Assembly: GCF_020194955.2 (NCBI RefSeq)
Contig: NZ_JAFCIY020000022.1
Location: 124,001-188,000 of the forward strand
Source: Desulfuromonas sp. CSMB_57
GTDB taxonomy: Bacteria > Desulfobacterota > Desulfuromonadia > Desulfuromonadales > Syntrophotaleaceae
Direction of reading: 5' to 3'
DNA: 64,000 nt
This document shows, in pieces, positions 30,553 through 38,039 of this stretch. The notes under the pieces were generated by a model. The model ran no database searches, was not told the DNA's origin, and saw only the letters and a program-made list of their open reading frames with translations. The position numbers were made by a program, and so were the translations under genes. Position 1 is the first letter of the stretch, and each line of letters starts with the position of its first letter.

Positions 30553-32088
30553 ATGAATAAAAAGCTGTTGCTGGCCGATGACAGTGTGACCATCCAGAAG
30601 GTTGTCGGGATCATTTGCACCGGTGAGAACCTCGACCTGACCACCGTGAGCAACGGTGATGCCGCCCTCCAGGAAGCCCGTTTGCGGCGGCCCGATCTGA
30701 TTCTTGCCGACGTCGTCATGCCCGGGAAAAACGGCTATGAACTGTGCGCCGCGGTCAAGCAGGAGCCGGAGTTGCGGAATGTTCCGGTTTTGCTGCTGAC
30801 GGGGGCCTTCGAGCCCTTTGACGAGGCGCGTGCCCGCATGGTCGGGGCCGATGGCTGGATTGCCAAGCCCTTCGAATCCCAGTCCCTGCTCGACAAAATC
30901 GAGGACCTTCTGGTCCAGGCCATGGCGCGTCCGGTGCCTTCCGTTGCAGAACCGGCGGCGCCCGCCGCGCCGGCCGCGGCCGACATGTGGGAGGAGCTTC
31001 CCGGTTTTCAGGAGCCGGAACCCTTTGTTGCCACGCCTGCCCCCGGCCCGGAGTTGGCCGACGCCGTGCCGGCGGCGATGGGGTGGGACGATCAGGAACT
31101 GGCCGCAGTGGTTGCAGCTCGAGACGCGGAGGCGTTGGGTGACGGCGAGCCCCATGCCGCCGCTTTCGGGGACTGGTCTGCGGAGATTCAGGAGCCGCCG
31201 GCAACGTCCGCTGGGCCGGCTGGGAACATGTTGTCGGACGCCGAGGCGTGGCCGGAGGACGACGACGATGAAATTCTCTTTCTTGATGAAAGCGACATCA
31301 TGGAAGAGTACTTTGAGCCCGAGCCTGATCTGTCCGGTCTCGATGCACCCGCACCGACCGCGCCGGATGTCGGCCCGGGCACCGACGAGGTGCCCTCCCT
31401 CGATGAGTTGATGGCCGAGGAGGACATGGCGGCACCGGCATTTCCGCCGACGATGGATGAGCCGCAGGGTACTCCGCAATGGTTGTCCTACCAAGAGCCG
31501 CAAGAGGTCGAAGACCAGATTGACGAGCCGGGGGTTGATGAATTGGCCGATGCAACCTGGCCCCCCTTCGGCGAGCAAGAAACCGCGCATGGGGGAGAGG
31601 CTTCCGGCGCTGCGGCGGCAGACGCGGAGGTTCGGAGCACCAACGGCCTGGCGTTCTTTCAGGATAGCGGCCTGATTTCCCGGTTGGCGCAACCGGCCGC
31701 CGAATTGCCCGAGGAGGTCGATACCGTCGATTTCGGGTTCGAGGATAACTTTGCCGAGGCGCCGGCGACCATCGAGGCGACCGATTTCCACGTTGGCGGG
31801 TTGGATGCCTGGCAGGAAACTCCGGCTATTGGCGCTGATGAAATTTCGGTCGTCGCACCAGGCTTGGCCGAGCCGATCGCGGCAGCGGGTCCCGTTCCGA
31901 GCGCCGAAGAACGCCTCCAGGCTCTGAGCGAAGAGGATTTGACCCGTATCGTCGAGCGCGTTGCCGGGCAGGTTCTGGAACGTTTGGCCGGCAGTATCGT
32001 GGAGCGGGTGGTTTGGGAAGTGGTGCCGGACCTCGCGGAATCCATGATCAAGGATGAAATCGCCCGGATTCGGGCTGAAGCACAGTAG
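30553..32088 (+). CDS. Receiver-domain protein with long acidic linker and C-terminal helices
   Basis: 511 residues. Residues 1-122 are a complete CheY-like receiver: Asp9/Asp10, phospho-acceptor Asp53 in ILADVVMPGKNG, Thr83 and Lys105 in WIAKPFE. Residues about 125-440 are low-complexity, very rich in Ala, Pro, Glu and Asp. The last ~60 residues (LTRIVERVAGQVLERLAG, then VVWEVVPDLAESMIKDEI) form predicted amphipathic helices seen in other deltaproteobacterial receiver proteins. No DNA-binding or enzymatic output domain is visible. Output is unknown, perhaps protein-protein. It is upstream of valS but separated by a repeat and a terminator. Confidence 0.8.
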   Translation: MNKKLLLADDSVTIQKVVGIICTGENLDLTTVSNGDAALQEARLRRPDLILADVVMPGKNGYELCAAVKQEPELRNVPVLLLTGAFEPFDEARARMVGADGWIAKPFESQSLLDKIEDLLVQAMARPVPSVAEPAAPAAPAAADMWEELPGFQEPEPFVATPAPGPELADAVPAAMGWDDQELAAVVAARDAEALGDGEPHAAAFGDWSAEIQEPPATSAGPAGNMLSDAEAWPEDDDDEILFLDESDIMEEYFEPEPDLSGLDAPAPTAPDVGPGTDEVPSLDELMAEEDMAAPAFPPTMDEPQGTPQWLSYQEPQEVEDQIDEPGVDELADATWPPFGEQETAHGGEASGAAAADAEVRSTNGLAFFQDSGLISRLAQPAAELPEEVDTVDFGFEDNFAEAPATIEATDFHVGGLDAWQETPAIGADEISVVAPGLAEPIAAAGPVPSAEERLQALSEEDLTRIVERVAGQVLERLAGSIVERVVWEVVPDLAESMIKDEIARIRAEAQ

Positions 32089-32131
32089 CCGGCCTGCCGG
32101 GCGGTGCGTTTCGTAAGTCGCCTTGTAACTA

Positions 32132-32260
32132 TTCAGCATGGTGGAACAGTGCCTCGCGCCGCCCACCCCGAGGTTCGCATGAACCCATCCCTGGGGCTTG
32201 ACTGGCGCCATCCGGGTGCCAGACACCCTCGGGGAGGACGTCCCGAACCCCTGTGCTGAA
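32132..32260. repeat. Structured ~130-bp intergenic repeat, copy A
   Basis: Bounded by the inverted ends TTCAGCA (32132-32138) and TGCTGAA (32254-32260), flanked further by GTAAC/GTTAC. Inside, CCCCGAGG pairs with CCTCGGGG, and TGGCGCC with GGTGCCA. A second copy lies at 47212-47341 with a near-identical centre. Minus-strand reading gives the shadow peptide RMAPVKPQGWVHANLG, which I regard as non-coding. Confidence 0.85.
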
Positions 32261-32317
32261 CGGTTACGTTGCCTTGCAGCAGGTCAAAGCTTGCGACCAT
32301 ACGGCCGTTGACGGCTG

Positions 32318-32350
32318 AAACGGGGATTGTTAAATCCCCGTTTATTTTTG
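32318..32350 (+). terminator. Intrinsic terminator upstream of valS
   Basis: AAACGGGGATT (32318-32328) and AATCCCCGTTT (32333-32343) form a perfect 11-bp stem with loop GTTA, followed by ATTTTTG. It ends transcripts coming from the receiver gene, so valS needs its own promoter or anti-termination; no T-box signature was seen. Confidence 0.8.
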
Positions 32351-32410
32351 TTTAAGGGGTGCCATCCTCCGGGGGATGGTGAAACCCATTGCCTAAAGGA
32401 TGGACGGTCC

Positions 32411-35068
32411 ATGGAGTCGAAACTCGAAAAAGGATACGAACCGCACCAGGTTGAAGCCAAATGGTACGGATTCTGGGAGCAGAACGGGTATTTTCACGCG
32501 GACGAGCACTCCTCCAAACCGCCTTTCTCCATCGTCATACCTCCGCCCAACGTCACGGGCGTGCTGCATATGGGCCATGCCCTCAACAATACCCTGCAGG
32601 ATATCCTGACGCGCTGGAAGCGCATGAGCGGTTTCGAAGCCCTTTGGCAGCCGGGCACCGACCATGCCGGCATCGCCACTCAGAACGTGGTGGAAAAGCA
32701 GCTGGCAGCGGCCGGCAGCGATCGCCATGAGCTGGGCCGGGAGGGTTTCGTCGAGCGGGTCTGGCAATGGCGGGAGGAATCGGGCGGCCAGATCATCAAC
32801 CAGCTCAAACGACTGGGGGCCTCCTGTGACTGGCCGCGGGAACGCTTCACCATGGATGAGGGCCTGTCCCGGGCGGTGCGGGAGGTGTTCGTCACCCTCT
32901 ACGAGGAAGGCCTCATCTACCGCGACAACCGGCTTATCAACTGGTGTCCGCGTTGCCATACCGCCCTCTCGGATCTGGAAGTCGAACATCAGGATCAGCA
33001 GGGTCAGCTTTGGCATCTGCGCTATCCGGTCAAGGACAGCGACCGTTTTCTGACCGTCGCCACCACCCGACCTGAAACCATGCTCGGCGACAGCGCCGTG
33101 GCGGTGCATCCGGAGGATCCCCGTTACGCCGATCTCATCGGCCAGTCGGTGGTTCTGCCCCTGCTGCAGCGCGAAATTCCCATCATCGCCGATGAGTATG
33201 TCGAGAAGGAGTTCGGCAGCGGCGCGGTGAAAATTACCCCGGCCCACGATTTCAACGACTTCGAGATCGGCAAGCGCCACAACCTGGAATTCATCAACAT
33301 CTTCGATCCTTCCGGGGTGGTCAACGAAAACGGCGGTCCCTATCGGGGCTTGGACCGGACCGAGGCCCGCAAGCGGGTGCTGGCCGATCTGGACGCTGCC
33401 GGACTTTTGGAAAAGACCGACAGCCACCTCAATGCCGTCGGTGAGTGCTATCGCTGCAAGACCGTTATCGAGCCCTACATGAGCCTGCAGTGGTACGTCA
33501 AGGTCGCGCCCCTGGCGGCCCCGGCCATCGCCGCCGTGCAGGAAGGGCGGACCCGCATCGTTCCCCAACAGTGGGAGAAGACCTATTTCGAGTGGATGAA
33601 CAACATCCGTGACTGGTGCATCAGCCGCCAGATCTGGTGGGGTCATCGTATCCCCGCCTGGTATTGCGAAAGCTGTGGCGAAGTGACCGTCGCCCGCCAG
33701 GACCCCGATGCCTGCAGCCATTGCGGCGCGGCCCGACTGCGTCAGGAAACGGACGTCCTCGACACCTGGTTCAGCTCCGCCCTGTGGCCTTTTTCCACCA
33801 TGGGCTGGCCGGAAAAAACCGTCGCATTGGACAAGTTCTACCCGACCTCCTGCCTGGTGACGGCCTTCGACATCCTGTTCTTCTGGGTCGCCCGGATGAT
33901 GATGATGGGCCTCAAGTTCATGGGCGAGGTGCCGTTCCGCGAAGTCTACATCCATGCCCTGGTGCGGGATGCGGAAGGCCAGAAGATGAGCAAGAGCAAG
34001 GGTAACGTCATCGATCCCCTGACGGTCATCGACGAGTACGGCACCGACGCCTTCCGCTTCACCCTGGCCGCCTTCGCCGCCCAGGGCCGGGACATCAAGC
34101 TGTCCGTGGAACGCATCGCCGGCTACCGCAATTTCGTGAACAAGCTTTGGAACGCCAGCCGCTTCGCGCTGATGAACCTGGAGGACTTCGAACCCGCCGG
34201 CATGAACTTGTCCGGGGCCCGGCTGTCCCTGGCCGACCAGTGGATTTTCGCGCGGCTGGCCGAGGTTCGGCAGGAGGTGGAACAGGCCCTGGCGGAATAC
34301 CGTTTCAACGAGGCGGCCGGCGCCCTTTATGCCTTCACCTGGCACAGCTTCTGCGACTGGTATATCGAGTTGAGCAAGGATGCCCTGTACGGTGATGATG
34401 CAACCTGCCGGCAGACCACTCAGGCCGTGTTGTTTACCGTTTTGGAACAACTGCTGCGCCTGCTGCATCCCTTCATGCCCTTTGTCACCGAGGAAATCTG
34501 GCAGGCTTTGCCCGGCACCCGCCCGGTGCCGTCCATCATGCTGGCGGCCTATGTCGACGGCGATGGGGCCGCCGTGGATGGCGCGGCAGCGGCGCGCATG
34601 GAGCAGATCATGGAAGTCATCAAGGGCATCCGCAACATCCGCGGCGAGATGAACGTGCCGCCCGGCAAGCGCATCGATGCCGTACTTGATTGCAAAACTC
34701 CGGCGGCGGTCGCCGTCATGGCCGAGGGCGAAAACTATCTGCGCACTCTGGCCCGACTCGCGTCCCTGGACTGCGGCGTCGGTGTCGCCCGGCCGCCCCA
34801 GGCTGCCACCCAGGTGGCCGGCGAGGTGGAAATCCTGCTGCCCCTGGCCGGACTCATCGATCTGGACGAAGAGCGCAAACGTCTGCAGAAGGAAATCGGC
34901 AAGGTGGAAAAGGACGTGGCCCTGTTCAGCAAAAAGCTCTCCAACGAGGACTTTGTGGCCAAGGCCCCGCCCGCGGTGCTGGAAAAGGATCGCGCCAAAC
35001 TCGTCGAGGCCCAGGAAAAGCTGGCCATTCTCCAGGAAAGCCTGAACAAGGTCCTGGCCTGGCAGTAA
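32411..35068 (+). CDS. valS: Valyl-tRNA synthetase
   Basis: 885 residues, class-I synthetase with editing domain. HIGH-equivalent HMGH in PPPNVTGVLHMGHALNNTLQD, GTDHAGIATQ, editing block TTRPETMLGDSAVAVHP, zinc-like CESCGEV and CSHCG cysteines, KMSKSKGNVIDP, and a C-terminal coiled coil (DEERKRLQKEIGKVEKDVALF). ATG 32411 gives the family start MESKLEKGYEPHQVEAKWY; AAAGGA lies at 32395-32400. The open frame continues upstream without further similarity. Confidence 0.96.
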   Translation: MESKLEKGYEPHQVEAKWYGFWEQNGYFHADEHSSKPPFSIVIPPPNVTGVLHMGHALNNTLQDILTRWKRMSGFEALWQPGTDHAGIATQNVVEKQLAAAGSDRHELGREGFVERVWQWREESGGQIINQLKRLGASCDWPRERFTMDEGLSRAVREVFVTLYEEGLIYRDNRLINWCPRCHTALSDLEVEHQDQQGQLWHLRYPVKDSDRFLTVATTRPETMLGDSAVAVHPEDPRYADLIGQSVVLPLLQREIPIIADEYVEKEFGSGAVKITPAHDFNDFEIGKRHNLEFINIFDPSGVVNENGGPYRGLDRTEARKRVLADLDAAGLLEKTDSHLNAVGECYRCKTVIEPYMSLQWYVKVAPLAAPAIAAVQEGRTRIVPQQWEKTYFEWMNNIRDWCISRQIWWGHRIPAWYCESCGEVTVARQDPDACSHCGAARLRQETDVLDTWFSSALWPFSTMGWPEKTVALDKFYPTSCLVTAFDILFFWVARMMMMGLKFMGEVPFREVYIHALVRDAEGQKMSKSKGNVIDPLTVIDEYGTDAFRFTLAAFAAQGRDIKLSVERIAGYRNFVNKLWNASRFALMNLEDFEPAGMNLSGARLSLADQWIFARLAEVRQEVEQALAEYRFNEAAGALYAFTWHSFCDWYIELSKDALYGDDATCRQTTQAVLFTVLEQLLRLLHPFMPFVTEEIWQALPGTRPVPSIMLAAYVDGDGAAVDGAAAARMEQIMEVIKGIRNIRGEMNVPPGKRIDAVLDCKTPAAVAVMAEGENYLRTLARLASLDCGVGVARPPQAATQVAGEVEILLPLAGLIDLDEERKRLQKEIGKVEKDVALFSKKLSNEDFVAKAPPAVLEKDRAKLVEAQEKLAILQESLNKVLAWQ

Positions 35069-35146
35069 CGCCGGACCGGGTGGCGGCAACCCGCCGCCGG
35101 ACCCGGTAAAGGGCGCTCAAAGCTCGACTTCTCCTCGCTCCAATTG

Positions 35147-35185
35147 CCTGGGTGCCGGTCCGCAATAACCGGCCCGGCACCCAGG
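35147..35185. repeat. Perfect 12-bp inverted repeat between valS and the GGDEF/EAL gene
   Basis: CCTGGGTGCCGG (35147-35158) is repeated inverted at 35174-35185 around a 15-base loop. No T tract follows on either side, so it is not a standard terminator. A second GC-rich stem, ACCGGGT (35075-35081)/ACCCGGT (35101-35107), lies just after the valS stop. Confidence 0.6.
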
Positions 35186-35248
35186 CGTCAAGGTTCCCTT
35201 CCGAAAAAATCCCCGTTTTGGAAATTAATCGTTTTTGCAAGATTGACT

Positions 35249-35278
35249 TTGACAAACCTAATCCTAGGATTGTATTAA
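35249..35278 (+). promoter_or_regulatory. Promoter of the GGDEF/EAL gene
   Basis: TTGACA (35249-35254), 18-bp spacer, TATTAA (35273-35278). The spacer contains the short palindrome CCTAGG. Confidence 0.5.
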
Positions 35279-35358
35279 TTGGCCTTGTCCATACTGCAGC
35301 ACCTTGTCGGGTGGGCAGTGTCGCCGGATGTTTTTGACCACCATCGCGGGAACCGGAT

Positions 35359-37998
35359 ATGACCATTCGCTGGAAATTGCTCATCGGCGTTGCCTCACTG
35401 CTGGCGGGGTTGGATCTGCTGCTGCTGGCTCTGGGGCAGTGGTACTTTCTCCCGACCTATGTCGATCTGGAACAGCAACTGGCCCGTGAAAACCTGGAAC
35501 GGGGAGTCTCGGTCTATGGAGAAAACCTGGCCGGTATCTTTCGGCCCGTGCGGGATTGGGCCATTTGGGACGATGCCTACCGGTACATGCAGGAGGGCGA
35601 CTCGCGTTTCATCACCTCCAACCTGATTGACAATTCCTTCGAAGCACTGCGTCTGAATGTCATCCTCTTTCTGGATGAACAGGGCCGGCCCGTGGCGGGC
35701 CGGGGGTTTGATCTTGAGAAAGGGGAGTTACGTCCGATCCCCGCCGGGCTGTTGGCGGAAATCGGCCGGGACAATACCTTCTGGAGTTTTCGGGATGCTT
35801 CGCAGTCTCTGCAAGGGCTGTTGGTGCTGCCGGAAGGTCCTTTGCTGTTGGCGGCCCACGCCATTCTGCCGGGAGACGGTTCGGGCCCGGCGCGGGGCGC
35901 GCTGCTCATGGGACGGTTTCTGAATCGGGAAGAACTGGCACGCTTGGCCGAGCGATGCGGCCTGCAATTGGATTTTGCAGCGGCCGAACCCGCCGCTTTC
36001 CGGCCGGAGCAGGAGGGGTGGATTTCCGGTTCCGTCGAGGTGCGCCTGTGGCCTTTGGATGGGGCTCGGTTGCAAGGTCTTTTTCTGCTGCGGGATGTAT
36101 ATGGCGGCCCGGCCCTCGGGTTGACGGCCCTGCTGCCGCGATCGGTCTACAATAAGGGCCGACAGACCATCGTCTATTTCAACGTCTGGCTGCTGGGGGT
36201 CAGCCTGCTGGCCGGGGTGGTGCTGTACCTGGTCTGGGATCGACTGCTGGCATCACGGGAACGTCAACGGGAGAGCGAACAGCTGTTTCGGCATATCTTC
36301 CAGGAATCGACGGACGGCTTTTTCCTGTGTGACGAACAGGGCCGGGTCATGGACGTCAACCGCCGGGCCTGGACGCGCCTGGGCTATCGGCCGGAGGAAT
36401 TGCTGCAGTTATCCTGGGAGGATATCGGTACCACCCTGCCGCTATCCAAGCTGCTGACGGCCATGGAGAGCGGCAGCGGCCAGGTGGAACTCATGGTGCG
36501 CTGCCGGGATGGTTCCAGTTTCCCGGCCCACATCGGCATCAGCCGGGTCAAATCCAACGGCCGCTGCTATTTTTTCATCCTCATGCGGGATCTGTCCGAA
36601 CAACGGGAAGCGGAGCGCATGCTCCGGGAAAACCAGACGCGGCTGGATTTTTTGGCCTATCATGATGTCCTGACCGGTTTGCCCAACCGGGTGCAGGCCT
36701 TCGAGCGTTTGGCCCAATCCTTGGACCGCGCTCGCCGGCAGGGCACCATGGTTGCCCTGCTGTTGCTCGATCTCGACCTGTTCAAAAACATCAACGATGC
36801 CCTGGGTCACGATACGGGGGATGAAATCCTGGTGGAGGTCGGCCGTCGTCTGGAAAAAATCGTTCGCGAGAGCGATTTCGTCGCCCGCTTCGGCGGCGAC
36901 GAGTTTCTGGTCGTGGTGGAAGGCATCACCGATCTTCCTGCCGCCCGGGCGGTGGCCCATAAGGTTTTGGTCAGCATCGCCGAGCCTTTCAGCGTTGGCG
37001 AACAGCATTTCTATTTGACCGGCAGCCTGGGCATCAGTCTTTATCCCCGCCATGCCCCCGACGCCCAATCCTTGTTGAAATGCGTGGATACCGCCATGTA
37101 CCAGGCCAAGGAGCAGGGCCGCAACAGTTTCCAGTTCTATACGCCGTTGATGCACGCCGACCTGAATTCCCGGCTGGCTCTGGAAAACGACCTGCGCCAG
37201 GCCCTGGAGGCAGGGCAGTTGTCCGTCCACTATCAGCCCCAGTACGACCTGCAGACCGGGCAGCTCATCGGGCTGGAGTCCCTCGTGCGTTGGCAACACC
37301 CGGAACGTGGCCTGCTGATGCCTCGGCAGTTCATTCAGGTGGCGGAGGAGTCCGGCCTGATTGTTCGCCTCGGTGAGGAGATTCTGCGTCAGGCCTGTCG
37401 ACAATCCATGCAATGGCAGGCACAGGGGTTGCCGCCCCTGCCGGTGGCGGTCAATATTTCCGCCCGGCAGTTCAGTCAGCCCGTGTTTGTCGATACGGTG
37501 GTCAAGATCCTGGAAGAAACTGCGCTGCCGCCCCATCTGCTCGAACTGGAACTGACCGAAAGCATGCTGATGCAGAGCGTAACCAGTACCGTGGAACTGC
37601 TCGGCGCCTTACGGCGGATCGGCGTCCGTCTGGCCATCGATGATTTCGGTGCCGGCTACAGTTCCCTCAACTACTTGAAGCGTTTTCCCTTCTCCCGCCT
37701 TAAGATCGACCAGAGTTTCGTCAGCAATCTGGTGAGTGATGCCAACGATGCCGCCATCGTTGCGGCCATCATCGCCCTGGGGCGCAGCCTGCGGATGGAA
37801 GTCCTGGCTGAAGGCATCGAAACCGTCGAGCAACTGGAGATTGTGCGTCGGCTCGGATGTCGTCAGGGACAGGGCTATCTGTTCGCCCGGCCCCTCGATG
37901 CAGCGGCGACCGAGGCTCTGCTGCTCCAGGTGCGGGCCGGCCGGGGACTGGTCATGGCTCTGCTGACGGACACCGAACCCTCCTCCCGGAATCCCTGA
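35359..37998 (+). CDS. Membrane-bound CHASE4-PAS-GGDEF-EAL cyclic-di-GMP protein
   Basis: 879 residues. N-terminal membrane helix (about 7-28), a periplasmic sensor with the CHASE4-like pattern RPVRDWAIWDDAYRYMQ (about 55-75), second membrane helix near 275-293, PAS domain at about 305-420, GGDEF domain with intact GGDEF at residues 512-516, and an EAL domain. The EAL motif reads E640-S641-L642 in GLESLVRW; the other catalytic blocks (NISARQF, ELTESMLM, IDDFGAGYSSLNYL, KIDQSFV, AEGIETVEQ, QGYLF) are present. Both synthesis and hydrolysis of c-di-GMP are possible. Confidence 0.9.
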   Translation: MTIRWKLLIGVASLLAGLDLLLLALGQWYFLPTYVDLEQQLARENLERGVSVYGENLAGIFRPVRDWAIWDDAYRYMQEGDSRFITSNLIDNSFEALRLNVILFLDEQGRPVAGRGFDLEKGELRPIPAGLLAEIGRDNTFWSFRDASQSLQGLLVLPEGPLLLAAHAILPGDGSGPARGALLMGRFLNREELARLAERCGLQLDFAAAEPAAFRPEQEGWISGSVEVRLWPLDGARLQGLFLLRDVYGGPALGLTALLPRSVYNKGRQTIVYFNVWLLGVSLLAGVVLYLVWDRLLASRERQRESEQLFRHIFQESTDGFFLCDEQGRVMDVNRRAWTRLGYRPEELLQLSWEDIGTTLPLSKLLTAMESGSGQVELMVRCRDGSSFPAHIGISRVKSNGRCYFFILMRDLSEQREAERMLRENQTRLDFLAYHDVLTGLPNRVQAFERLAQSLDRARRQGTMVALLLLDLDLFKNINDALGHDTGDEILVEVGRRLEKIVRESDFVARFGGDEFLVVVEGITDLPAARAVAHKVLVSIAEPFSVGEQHFYLTGSLGISLYPRHAPDAQSLLKCVDTAMYQAKEQGRNSFQFYTPLMHADLNSRLALENDLRQALEAGQLSVHYQPQYDLQTGQLIGLESLVRWQHPERGLLMPRQFIQVAEESGLIVRLGEEILRQACRQSMQWQAQGLPPLPVAVNISARQFSQPVFVDTVVKILEETALPPHLLELELTESMLMQSVTSTVELLGALRRIGVRLAIDDFGAGYSSLNYLKRFPFSRLKIDQSFVSNLVSDANDAAIVAAIIALGRSLRMEVLAEGIETVEQLEIVRRLGCRQGQGYLFARPLDAAATEALLLQVRAGRGLVMALLTDTEPSSRNP

Positions 37999-38039
37999 AC
38001 CGGAGTCCGGCGGTCCGTTGCCGGCCATGGACGGTCTCC

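Noticed and set aside
32132-32260. Coding interpretation of the repeat (RMAPVKPQGWVHA-type peptide, also in copy B)
   Set aside because: Conservation follows base pairing rather than codon positions, and no start with ribosome-binding site is present.
32269-32410. T-box leader in front of valS
   Set aside because: There is a good terminator but no T-box core sequence and no specifier-loop structure; the terminator is better explained as the end of the upstream unit.
32393-35089. 898-residue open frame on the minus strand
   Set aside because: Antisense shadow of valS, which has all synthetase motifs on the plus strand.
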